From Pedobacter sp. SL55 (lineage in GTDB: Bacteria > Bacteroidota > Bacteroidia > Sphingobacteriales > Sphingobacteriaceae), in assembly GCF_026625705.1 (NCBI RefSeq), contig NZ_CP113059.1, forward strand, positions 1,426,001 to 1,490,000: a DNA stretch of 64,000 nt, given 5' to 3'. Below are positions 54,985 to 62,861 of the stretch, piece by piece. Each line of letters opens with the position of its first letter. Position 1 is the first letter of the stretch. Both the position numbers and the translations under genes were made by a program. Under the pieces are notes generated by a model. It searched no databases. It was not told where the DNA came from and saw only the letters and a list, made by a program, of their open reading frames with translations.

Positions 54985-55434
54985 TTAAGAAACCCCAAAA
55001 AAGGTTCTAGATGGGTCGTTCTTTACCATCATGGCAATAGAGCCAATAATTAAAATTAAAGCAATACCGAAGAAAATAGCAATAGCTTTATGTTTTGCAG
55101 CGGCATCAGCCACTTTTTTAGACCTAGCATTACCAATAGTGATCAAAACAACCGCAGCGATCATAATTGCGATATGCTCCATTTTCCAGTAACGATATAA
55201 AGCTTCGCTAGTTGGCCCTTTGGTTAGCGGACTTAAAACATACAATCCTATACCTAGCAAGAATTGGATATGCGCACTAATTAAAGTAAATACGTTTAGC
55301 TTTCTGTTGCCTTCGGTATAAGCTTTTTTACCAAACCAACCACTTAAAGCTTGGATTAAGGCAATTATTAATAAAATTAACACCAAATAGCGCCATCCTG
55401 AGTGCGCACTTTTTAAGATATCGTATAAATTCAT
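54985..55434 (-). CDS. four-helix membrane protein, cytochrome b-like
   Basis: 149 residues with four hydrophobic helices. Histidines occur in S-A-H-S-G-W-R-Y, I-S-A-H-I-Q-F and M-E-H-I-A-I, positions that suggest heme binding, and related proteins in Bacteroidota are often labelled cytochrome B. The role is unknown. The gene is convergent to none and lies downstream of the small genes at 55621 and 56028 on the same strand, with 186 nt to the nearest. Confidence 0.7.
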   Translation of the reverse strand: MNLYDILKSAHSGWRYLVLILLIIALIQALSGWFGKKAYTEGNRKLNVFTLISAHIQFLLGIGLYVLSPLTKGPTSEALYRYWKMEHIAIMIAAVVLITIGNARSKKVADAAAKHKAIAIFFGIALILIIGSIAMMVKNDPSRTFFGVS

Positions 55435-55620
55435 GTTTTTGTTTATTTAATTTTCAAATTTAGGAATTTAATTGAGCGATTGTACCCAGCTTGAATTTAG
55501 GGGGTAATTTATAATCGTTTTAATTTATTGCTTTGCGTTCTTTGCGTTTCTATCATTTTTCTTTGCGGCTATATTTTATGGTTCTTTGATTGTTGATGCC
55601 ATCAACCAAGAAGTAAATAA

Positions 55621-55971
55621 TCAATTATTGAAAGCTGAGAAAAAATAATATGCTGGTATAGCTAACAATATAATTATGATCATTGGAGCATATTCATCGT
55701 TAATCCACCTTTTTCTAGAGAAGAACTTATCACTATAGAAAATTATAATCCAGCCGATGATAGATATTATAGCCCAGAGTAAAAATGACTTCCATATATT
55801 ATTTTCAAAGACTTTAATACTTGAGCCATACTCTGTAGTTACTGGAGCAGCCATGCTTTTAAGCTTTGAATATTTTGCCAATTTCAAAAGCTCTAGATAG
55901 GTTTCATAGGCTCCAAAAATCATTAAGGTAAAACCAATACAGGTTGCAAGGTAGAATAGTAGTTTTTTCAT
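55621..55971 (-). CDS. small membrane protein, unknown function
   Basis: 116 residues. Three hydrophobic segments: at the N-terminus (L-L-F-Y-L-A-T-C-I-G-F-T-L-M-I-F-G-A), in the middle (F-L-L-W-A-I-I-S-I-I-G-W-I-I-I-F) and at the C-terminus (M-I-I-I-I-L-L-A-I-P-A-Y-Y-F). No family recognised. It is flanked by spacer DNA with many short AT-rich repeats, so it may belong to a variable region. Confidence 0.6.
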   Translation of the reverse strand: MKKLLFYLATCIGFTLMIFGAYETYLELLKLAKYSKLKSMAAPVTTEYGSSIKVFENNIWKSFLLWAIISIIGWIIIFYSDKFFSRKRWINDEYAPMIIIILLAIPAYYFFSAFNN

Positions 55972-56027
55972 GAAGCTAGTGTTGTAACATGCTAAAATCT
56001 AAGCAAAAATTTATTAGGATTTAATCT

Positions 56028-56255
56028 CTATTTGTCTGAACTAGCAGATTTGATAGATTCTGAAGATTTAATTGCTGGAATTATTGAATATGGAAGGATA
56101 AAAATAATAGTGGAAACCAAAATTGAAAGGAATAAGCCTATTTTATTTTCTAGCCAAGGTTGTAAATTGATAACAATTGATATGGGACCTAATAACAAAA
56201 GTAACCATAAAGATATTCCAATAATTGATTTTAAAATATTTAAGAGCTTTTTCAT
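56028..56255 (-). CDS. small membrane protein, unknown function
   Basis: 75 residues, starting M-K-K-L-L-N-I-L-K-S-I-I-G-I. Two hydrophobic segments (about 8-28 and 37-60) and a serine and lysine-rich tail (S-S-E-S-I-K-S-A-S-S-D-K). No family recognised. Its 3' end lies 56 nt before the gene at 55971 on the same strand, so the two could be co-transcribed. A competing frame on the plus strand (56032-56286) looks like a shadow. Confidence 0.55.
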   Translation of the reverse strand: MKKLLNILKSIIGISLWLLLLLGPISIVINLQPWLENKIGLFLSILVSTIIFILPYSIIPAIKSSESIKSASSDK

Positions 56256-56480
56256 GCATGATAAAAATATTAAATATAGTTCATAATACTGAAAATATAT
56301 TTAGATATTGTTCCTTGAGAGAAGTAAACTTAATATTTTCCGTTTTTGCGTTGAAATTAACCGCAAAGGTTTTTGAGGTCTCGCAAAGAACGCCAAGGTT
56401 TTTGTAAAAAATAAGTTAATCTCATAATTGCACTTTTTTTATCAATAGCTTTAAGCAATAATTCTAAACAACTAATTCAC

Positions 56481-59400
56481 ATGAAGAAAATTTTACTAGC
56501 GCTTGCGTTGGTGTTTTCTACTGTATTTGCATTTGCGCAACAAACTTATCCGGTAAACGGGTCTTTTGATGTGCGGAGTGGGCAATATGCCTTTACCAAT
56601 GCAACTATTGTGGTAAATGCTAACCAAACTATTAGCAACGGCGTGTTGCTCATCAAAAATCAGGTTATCCAATCTGTAGGTACGGGTACTTCAATCCCGA
56701 AAGGATATGTGGTAATCGACTTGAAAGGAAAGTACATTTACCCTTCACTAATTGATGCCTTTACAAGCTATGGCACTCCTGTTGATGCCAGTGCTGCGCA
56801 ACGTGGTTTCGGCGGTCAGCGCCAATCTATCTTCACTTCGCAGAAAAAAGGAGCTTACAACTGGAACGCAGCCATTCGTCCAGAAACAGAAGTGAGAACT
56901 ATTTTTTCTATCGACACTAAAAAAGCCGATGAATTGCGTAAAGCAGGCTTTGGCAGTGTAAATGTGATTAATCGTGATGGTATTGCTCGTGGTACCTCTG
57001 CAGCAGTGACTTTAAACGATGAGTTTGAGCACAAAGTGATCTTAAAAGACCAAACTGCGGCAAACTATTCGTTCAGTAAAGGAAGCTCTACCAACGATTA
57101 TCCAACTTCATTAATGGGTTCTATCGCTTTGTTACGCCAAACCTATTTAGATGCCTCTTGGTACAAAAACCAAAAAGAAGAGTACAACATCTCGTTGGAT
57201 GAATTTAATAAGCAACAAAACCTACCTCAAATTTTTGAGGCCGACGGTTGGGCAAATATCTTACGAGCTGATAAAATTGGTAAAGAATTTGGCAAGCAGT
57301 ACATCATTAAAGCCGGTGGCGATGAATATCAACGCATTGATGCCGTTAAAGCAACCGGCGCTAGTTTAATTGTGCCTATTGCGTATCCGAAAGCTTACGA
57401 TGTAGAAGACCCGGCAGAAGCTAGAAATGTGACTTTGGCGCAAATGAAAGCATGGGAAATGGCAGCAACTAATCCAGGCGTTTTAGAAAAAGCAGGAATT
57501 AACTTTGCTTTAACTGCCTTTGGTTTAGATAATACGCGTGAGTTCTGGGCAAATATCCGCACCGCGATAGAAAGCGGTTTGACAGAAAAACAAGCTTTAT
57601 TGGCCGTAACAGAAACTCCTGCGAAATTATTAGGCATTAGCGATAAAGTGGGTTCTTTAGAGAAAGGTAAATTGGCTAATTTCTTGATTACTTCAGATAA
57701 TCTATTTAAAAGCACCAATATCATCCACGAAAACTGGGTGCAAGGTAAACGCTACATCGTTAACAAAATGGATGTAAGCGATTTAAAAGGTGTGTATAAT
57801 TTAAATGTTGATGGCATTGGTTCGTTAACACTAAAAATTACTGGTCCAACAGCGGCATCAATTGAAAGAAGTGGCGCTGATAGTGTTAAAACTACCGCAA
57901 CTTTAGGTCGCAATGGCGATTGGGTTACTTTAAGCTTCAACTTAAAGAAAAACCCTAAGGGCGATGTTCGTTTAACTGGATATATTTCTTCTGAATCGCC
58001 AATTGCGATGAAAGGCGAATCTGCTTTAAGCGATGGCTCGGAAGGCAAATGGACGGCAACTTTTAAAGAAGCGGCAAAAGAAACTCCAAAAAGAGAAGAA
58101 CCAAAACCTGCTTTAGCAGCAAATGGCCCGTTAATTTATCCTTTCCAATCGTTTGGTAACGAAGTACAACCTACAGCAGAAAGTGTGTTGCTTAAAAACG
58201 CAACAGTTTGGACTAACGAAAAAGAAGGTATTCTGCAAAATGCAGACGTGCTTTTAGAAGGTGGTAAAATCAAAGCCGTAGGTAAAAACCTAGCTGCGGG
58301 TTCTGCAAAAGTAATTGATGCAACAGGAAAACATGTAACTACTGGTATTATCGATGAGCACTCGCATATTGCTGGTTCTGGTGGTATTAACGAGGGTGCG
58401 CAATCAGTTTCTTCTGAAGTTCGCATTGGCGATATCATCAACTCTGAAGATGTAAACATTTATCGCCAGTTGGCTGGTGGTGTTACTACTTCGCAGATTC
58501 TACACGGTTCAGCAAATCCAATTGGTGGCCAATCTCAATTGATTAAATTACGTTGGGGTAAATTGCCAGAAGAATTGAAATTTGCAGGTGCTGATGGTTT
58601 TATCAAATTCGCTTTAGGAGAGAACGTAAAACAAAGTAATTTTGGTTCTGGTCAGCGTTTTCCTGTAACTCGTATGGGTGTAGAGCAAACATTTGTTGAT
58701 GCTTTTACTCGTGCAAAAGACTACGAGGCAGCTTTAAAAGTAAAAGGTAACAACGTTCGTAGAGATTTAGAATTAGATGCTTTGGTAGAAATTCTGAACA
58801 ACAAGCGTTTCATTACTTGCCACTCTTATGTACAGTCGGAAATTAATATGTTAATCCACGTAGCTGATAGTTTAGGTTTTAAAATTAACACCTTTACCCA
58901 TATTTTAGAAGGTTATAAAGTGGCCGATAAAATGAAAGCGCATGGTATTGCAGCTTCTACTTTCTCAGATTGGTGGGCTTATAAATTCGAAGTGGCAGAG
59001 GCTATTCCTTACAACGGAAAAATTATGCACAACGTAGGTGTCACTACCGCATTTAACTCAGATGATGCAGAAATGGCTCGTCGTTTAAATCAGGAAGCTG
59101 GTAAAGCGGTGCTATACGGTGGCGTTTCTGAAGAAGATGCGTTCAAATTTGTAACCTTAAATCCAGCTAAAATGCTACACATCGATAACAAAGTGGGAAG
59201 CTTAAAAGCTGGTAAAGATGCGGATGTAGTAGTTTGGTCAGCCAACCCACTTTCTATTTACGCTAAAGCAGAAAAAACTTTTGTAGATGGCATAATGTAT
59301 TGGGATATTGAAAAAGATGCTCAAAAGTTGAAGCAACAGCAAGCTGAAAGAGCTAGATTAGTTCAAAAAATGTTAGATAGTAAAAATAAGGGAGGAAGAA

Positions 59401-59513
59401 CTCAACGTCCAATGGGTAATACTTCTACATTATATAATTGCGAAACTGCGAGCGATTACTCCAATGGTTTCGAAGCAATTCATTCAGAAGAAGGAGGACA
59501 CCACCATGAATAA
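56481..59513 (+). CDS. large exported amidohydrolase-family protein
   Basis: 1010 residues with a signal peptide (A-F-A-F-A-Q-Q). Two amidohydrolase-like halves are visible. The first (about 25-430) has lost the H-x-H metal motif (Y-P-S-L-I-D-A-F in its place). The second (about 560-970) has D-E-H-S-H-I-A, then F-I-T-C-H-S-Y, T-H-I-L-E-G-Y and T-A-F-N-S-D-D-A-E-M, as in imidazolonepropionase-like metal-dependent hydrolases. The end is rich in His and Glu (G-G-H-H-H-E). The likely role is hydrolysis of a cyclic amide or peptide in the periplasm. The next gene overlaps it by 8 nt. Confidence 0.88.
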   Translation: MKKILLALALVFSTVFAFAQQTYPVNGSFDVRSGQYAFTNATIVVNANQTISNGVLLIKNQVIQSVGTGTSIPKGYVVIDLKGKYIYPSLIDAFTSYGTPVDASAAQRGFGGQRQSIFTSQKKGAYNWNAAIRPETEVRTIFSIDTKKADELRKAGFGSVNVINRDGIARGTSAAVTLNDEFEHKVILKDQTAANYSFSKGSSTNDYPTSLMGSIALLRQTYLDASWYKNQKEEYNISLDEFNKQQNLPQIFEADGWANILRADKIGKEFGKQYIIKAGGDEYQRIDAVKATGASLIVPIAYPKAYDVEDPAEARNVTLAQMKAWEMAATNPGVLEKAGINFALTAFGLDNTREFWANIRTAIESGLTEKQALLAVTETPAKLLGISDKVGSLEKGKLANFLITSDNLFKSTNIIHENWVQGKRYIVNKMDVSDLKGVYNLNVDGIGSLTLKITGPTAASIERSGADSVKTTATLGRNGDWVTLSFNLKKNPKGDVRLTGYISSESPIAMKGESALSDGSEGKWTATFKEAAKETPKREEPKPALAANGPLIYPFQSFGNEVQPTAESVLLKNATVWTNEKEGILQNADVLLEGGKIKAVGKNLAAGSAKVIDATGKHVTTGIIDEHSHIAGSGGINEGAQSVSSEVRIGDIINSEDVNIYRQLAGGVTTSQILHGSANPIGGQSQLIKLRWGKLPEELKFAGADGFIKFALGENVKQSNFGSGQRFPVTRMGVEQTFVDAFTRAKDYEAALKVKGNNVRRDLELDALVEILNNKRFITCHSYVQSEINMLIHVADSLGFKINTFTHILEGYKVADKMKAHGIAASTFSDWWAYKFEVAEAIPYNGKIMHNVGVTTAFNSDDAEMARRLNQEAGKAVLYGGVSEEDAFKFVTLNPAKMLHIDNKVGSLKAGKDADVVVWSANPLSIYAKAEKTFVDGIMYWDIEKDAQKLKQQQAERARLVQKMLDSKNKGGRTQRPMGNTSTLYNCETASDYSNGFEAIHSEEGGHHHE
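59491..59497 (+). promoter_or_regulatory. strong Shine-Dalgarno before the second amidohydrolase
   Basis: AAGGAGG stands 8 nt before the ATG at 59506. Strong SD sites are uncommon in this phylum; together with the 8-nt gene overlap (ATGAATAA) it suggests translational coupling. Confidence 0.6.
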
Positions 59514-60810
59514 GAAAATTTTTACCCTATTTTTAGCCCTGGCTGCAAGTGCATCGGCATTTGGACAGGCCAATATTTCTCCAGCCAAAGCACAGGCTAA
59601 GAAAGTTATTTTGTTGGGCGGTACAGTGCATACTGGTAACGGCCAAGTAATTGAAAACGGATATGTGGTATTCGAAAAGGGCAAGATTACCGGTGTAGGC
59701 GATGCCACTACTGTACGTTTTGCTACTAACGATGCCGATTTGATCAATATTAATGGAAAGCACGTTTATCCAGGTTTTATTGCTCCGGTAAATACCCTAG
59801 GATTGGTAGAATATGAATCCATTAAGGCTACCTTGGATTTTCAGGAAATTGGAAACTTAAATCCACATATTCGCTCTATAGTGGCCTACAATACCGATTC
59901 TAAAGTGCCGGCAACTTTGCGTAGTAATGGCGTTTTAATGGCGCAGATTAGACCAAGTGGCGGCGCTATTTCGGGTAGTTCTTCTGTTGTGCAATTAGAT
60001 GCATGGAACTGGGAAGATGCTGCGTTAAAAACAGATGACGGTATGCACGTGAATTGGCCTACCGCTCCGCGTTTTAGGGGATTTGGTGGTAGACCGGGTT
60101 TTTCTGCAGAAGCTATGGCCGAGCGTACACAAGCTGCTATTGCCGAATTAAATAGTTTCTTTGCTGAAGCAAAAGCCTACAACGAAGGCCCCAAGCCCGC
60201 CGAAACCAATACACGTATGGCAGCAATGGCTAAGTTGTTTAAAGGCGAACAAAAGCTTTACATCAGCGCTAACACGCAAAAAGATATCGTTGCTGCAGTT
60301 AATTTTGCTAAAAAGTTCAATATCACACCGGTAATAATTGGCGGCGGCGAGGCTTATCTAATTACTGATTTCTTAAAGCAAAACAATGTACCAGTAATTG
60401 TAAACCAGCCACACTCGCTGCCAAGTAATATAGATGATGATGTAAACATGCCTTACAAAAATACCGCAATTTTATATAATGCAGGTGTTACTGTGGCAGT
60501 AAGTATCAATGATTTTTGGCAACAACGCAACTTGCCTTTTATGGCAGGTACAGTAGCCACTTGGGGTTTAGATAAGGAAAAAGCGTTACAGACTATTACC
60601 TTAAATACGGCTAAAATTTTAGGTATTGATAAAACTGCCGGAAGTTTAGAAATAGGCAAGGATGCTACACTATTTATTTCTAATGGTGATGCTTTGGATA
60701 TGAAAACCAATAAAATCGAAAAGGCTTTTATTCAGGGCAGAGATATCAACCTAGATAACTTACACAAGCAATTGGATAAGAAGTTTAGCGATAAGTACAC
60801 GATTAAATAG
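59506..60810 (+). CDS. exported amidohydrolase-family protein, metal site lost
   Basis: 434 residues from the ATG at 59506; the frame is open 14 codons upstream inside the previous gene. A signal peptide (to about F-G-Q) precedes an amidohydrolase fold: V-I-L-L-G-G-T-V-H-T-G-N-G and Y-P-G-F-I-A-P-V-N, where H-x-H would be expected. The C-terminal half has L-N-T-A-K-I-L-G-I-D-K-T-A-G-S-L. It probably lacks catalysis or works as the partner of the preceding protein. A terminator follows. Confidence 0.85.
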   Translation: MNKKIFTLFLALAASASAFGQANISPAKAQAKKVILLGGTVHTGNGQVIENGYVVFEKGKITGVGDATTVRFATNDADLININGKHVYPGFIAPVNTLGLVEYESIKATLDFQEIGNLNPHIRSIVAYNTDSKVPATLRSNGVLMAQIRPSGGAISGSSSVVQLDAWNWEDAALKTDDGMHVNWPTAPRFRGFGGRPGFSAEAMAERTQAAIAELNSFFAEAKAYNEGPKPAETNTRMAAMAKLFKGEQKLYISANTQKDIVAAVNFAKKFNITPVIIGGGEAYLITDFLKQNNVPVIVNQPHSLPSNIDDDVNMPYKNTAILYNAGVTVAVSINDFWQQRNLPFMAGTVATWGLDKEKALQTITLNTAKILGIDKTAGSLEIGKDATLFISNGDALDMKTNKIEKAFIQGRDINLDNLHKQLDKKFSDKYTIK

Positions 60811-60848
60811 TTCTTGCATGTTGGCGCCCTTGCCAACAGATAAATCAA

Positions 60849-60886
60849 AATCCTCCTTTTAGTTAATTCTAACGGGAGGATTTTTT
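60849..60886 (+). terminator. terminator after amidohydrolase pair
   Basis: AATCCTCC and GGAGGATT with a loop of about 20 nt and a T run, about 40 nt past the stop at 60810. Confidence 0.75.
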
Positions 60887-60903
60887 ATATCTAAGCAATC
60901 ATA

Positions 60904-60994
60904 AACACCCCGCCCGTTGGGCACCCCTCTGGAAGAGGGGAATGTTGGATGCTAATTCCCCTCTTCCAGAGGGGTGGTCGAAGACCGGGGTGTT
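60904..60994. repeat. long nested inverted repeat
   Basis: Outer arms AACACCCCG / CGGGGTGTT and inner arms of 22 nt (CACCCCTCTGGAAGAGGGG plus AAT, and the exact complement at 60955-60976). It can form a stem of more than 30 bp. A shorter relative is at 1646-1677. Confidence 0.8.
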
Positions 60995-61308
60995 CATCGT
61001 TTAAAGGCGGGTTATAACACCCGCCTTTTTTTATAAAATTCATTTTTCTGTTGAGGATGTTTTGAAATATTGATAGTTAATTAATCAAAAAAATATATAA
61101 ATGATTATTTCGTACATTTGACCTGCGTTTAATTTAGACTTCACGTCATTGCGAGGTGCGAAGCAATCTCTAATAAAGAAATACAATTGCTTTAGGATTG
61201 GTTTACTTCGTAGCTACTTCGCGGTTGTAACTCGCAATGACGATATGTTTAACCCATTGTCGGCAATAGTAGAACGCAAAGTTTGATCTTTGAAAAATTA
61301 ATAGAAAT

Positions 61309-61339
61309 AAAAAAAAGCGATCCAATCCTGAACCGCTTT
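61309..61339 (-). terminator. terminator of the tRNA-like array
   Basis: On the minus strand AAAGCG and CGCTTT with a T8 run close a hairpin 27 nt after the 3' end of the second tRNA-like gene. Confidence 0.75.
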
Positions 61340-61365
61340 CTTAACTAACTTATTATTTATAAAAA

Positions 61366-61510
61366 TGGCTGTTGGGGAAGGAGTCGAACCTTCAAGGGGT
61401 AGTTAGCTACAGTTCAAAAATTAATTTGTGGTCAACCCATAAACTGCGTTTGTCCCATGATCCCCACCACCGAGACAAGGAGGTGTGTCTGCCAATTTCA
61501 CCACCCAACA
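61366..61510 (-). tRNA. tRNA-Leu-like RNA, anticodon GUC, 73-nt variable region
   Basis: The acceptor TGTTGGG pairs with CCCAACA (7 bp), followed by G and an encoded CCA. The D arm (GTG, AAATTGGCAGA, CAC) has the class II tRNA-Leu form. The anticodon arm is CCTCC-TTGTCTC-GGTGG with one T-T mismatch, giving GUC at positions 34-36 and a pyrimidine at 37, both odd. The T arm is GAAGG-TTCGACT-CCTTC. Between them lie 73 nt where class II tRNAs have at most about 24. That insert closes with GGGG/CCCC and has further small hairpins. It may be a pseudogene, an intron-like insert or an unusual small RNA. Confidence 0.55.
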
Positions 61511-61586
61511 TTGTTTAATTTTCAGTCGGTAGTTTTCAGTTTTCAGTCTGGTGACTGCGAACTTTGTACTGTTAACTGCAAATTGC

Positions 61587-61695
61587 TGTAGGGGAAGGAG
61601 TCGAACCTTCATAGAGTGGTTGTACCGTTACCGGATTTCCCAAATTCTCTACCACCGAGACAAGGAGGTGTGTCTGCCAATTTCACCACCCTACA
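61587..61695 (-). tRNA. tRNA-Leu-like RNA, anticodon GUC, 41-nt variable region
   Basis: Same acceptor logic (TGTAGGG / CCCTACA) and identical D, anticodon and T arms to the copy at 61366. The variable region is 41 nt: TAGAG and CTCTA close it, with CCG-GTAA-CGG (a GNRA loop) and a TTGG/CCA pair inside. The first bases outside the 3' end are G then CAA, so CCA is not encoded here. It is the upstream copy of the pair, preceded by a good promoter on the same strand. Confidence 0.55.
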
Positions 61696-61791
61696 TTTTT
61701 TAGCTTTTCAATTTTCAGTTTCCAATAGGTAATTAGCTAATGCAAACTGTTTACCGAAAACTTTAAGCTGCCTACTGGCATTTGCTTGAAA

Positions 61792-61824
61792 CAAATATAG
61801 GGTGTTTATCAAACACATTGCAAA
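61792..61824 (-). promoter_or_regulatory. promoter of the tRNA-like array
   Basis: On the minus strand TTTG (61824-61821), a 21-nt spacer and TATATTTG (61799-61792) match the consensus, about 97 nt before the first tRNA-like gene. This shows the array can be transcribed as a unit. Confidence 0.7.
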
Positions 61825-61897
61825 TTTTTTAATTAATTAATTTTATTTTTATTATATTTTCATTTATATTTATAAATAGTTAACAAAAATGTAATTT

Positions 61898-62374
61898 ATG
61901 TTGAAAAAAGAAACTCAAAATTTAGAAATTGATAACCTCGACATCCAGATACTTACCCAACTGATGCACGACGCTACAAAGCCATACACAGAAATTGCAA
62001 AAGAACTGATAGTTTCTGGGGGTACGGTGCACGTGCGTATGAAAAAACTGGCAGACATGGGGATCATTAGAGGCTCGCATTTAATTATCGATCCAAGAAA
62101 AGCAGGATATGATATTACAGCATTTTTAGGGATTTATTTAGAGAAAGGTTCTTTATATAAAGATGCGGTAGATCAACTTAGTAAAATTAAAGAAGTGGTA
62201 GAGTTACATTATACTACTGGTGCCTATAGTATGTTTGCTAAAATTACTTGTAGAGATACCGATCATTTGCGCCACGTGTTAAATGAGGAAATTCAAGCTG
62301 TAAAAGGTATCCAACGTACAGAGACTTTAATCTCTTTAGAAGAAAGTATTAAAAGGCAAATAGAACTGATGTAA
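61898..62374 (+). CDS. Lrp/AsnC family transcriptional regulator
   Basis: 158 residues. A helix-turn-helix (L-D-I-Q-I-L-T-Q-L-M-H-D-A, P-Y-T-E-I-A-K-E-L, V-S-G-G-T-V-H-V-R-M-K-K-L) is followed by an Lrp ligand-binding (RAM) domain with I-K-E-V-V-E-L-H-Y-T-T-G-A-Y-S. These proteins sense amino acids and act as octamers. It is divergent from the tRNA-like array. Confidence 0.93.
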   Translation: MLKKETQNLEIDNLDIQILTQLMHDATKPYTEIAKELIVSGGTVHVRMKKLADMGIIRGSHLIIDPRKAGYDITAFLGIYLEKGSLYKDAVDQLSKIKEVVELHYTTGAYSMFAKITCRDTDHLRHVLNEEIQAVKGIQRTETLISLEESIKRQIELM

Positions 62375-62463
62375 ATCATTTATAGCACAAAAAGGAGTAA
62401 AATTCATTTTTTATTAATAGCTTAGTTTGTTATTAGTTTTTTTGATGAAGTTTTACCCAAAAT

Positions 62464-62859
62464 ATGCCGTCTCCAATTTTTAGAACAAGTAGAGATAAGA
62501 AGTTGATTTTGCTGGTTGATGACGAGATTACAGTGCTCAAGCTTTTAGAGTTTATCTTAAAAAAAGATTACAACTTAGTGATTCATAGTAATGGTCTAGA
62601 GGCCATCAGTTGGATGGATGAGGGGCACATGCCAGATTTGATTATTTCTGATTTAGAAATGCCTTATGTAGATGGGCTTGATTTTGTAAGAAGCCTAAAA
62701 ACCAGCGGTTACTATCGTGATATTCCAATCATTCTGTTGTCGGCGGCATATTCACTAGATGATTTGGTGCAAAAACTTCCTTATAACTTTGATTTGTTAG
62801 TGCCCAAGCCTTTTAACCCCAGTAAGTTAAAAGATACGATCAAAAAACTGTTAAGCTAA
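62464..62859 (+). CDS. response regulator receiver protein
   Basis: 131 residues, a lone REC domain. The acidic pair L-V-D-D-E-I (about 18-23), the phospho-acceptor L-I-I-S-D-L-E-M-P (Asp near residue 62), T/S in I-L-L-S-A-A and the lysine in L-V-P-K-P-F are all in place. It has no output domain. The adjacent sugar transferase gene starts 2 nt later, so it may control polysaccharide synthesis, perhaps by phosphorylation from a distant kinase. Confidence 0.92.
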   Translation: MPSPIFRTSRDKKLILLVDDEITVLKLLEFILKKDYNLVIHSNGLEAISWMDEGHMPDLIISDLEMPYVDGLDFVRSLKTSGYYRDIPIILLSAAYSLDDLVQKLPYNFDLLVPKPFNPSKLKDTIKKLLS

Positions 62860-62861
62860 GA

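Larger units (their letters stand above)
60811..61365. other. intergenic region with long inverted repeat and tRNA-array terminator
   Basis: This gap of 555 bases carries a terminator (60849-60886), a long inverted repeat (60904-60994), a CGTCATTGC-type repeat (about 61144-61250) and the terminator of the tRNA-like array (61309-61339). I see no gene. Confidence 0.6.

Noticed and set aside
56032..56286. Plus-strand frame opposite the 75-residue membrane gene
   Set aside because: The minus-strand frame has a typical M-K-K-L-L start and two hydrophobic helices; the plus frame has no recognisable features.
61688..61703. ACCCTACATTTTTTAG near the tRNA-like gene as a fourth operator
   Set aside because: It has only one arm of the palindrome, and the ACCCTACA is the 5' acceptor end of the tRNA-like gene.
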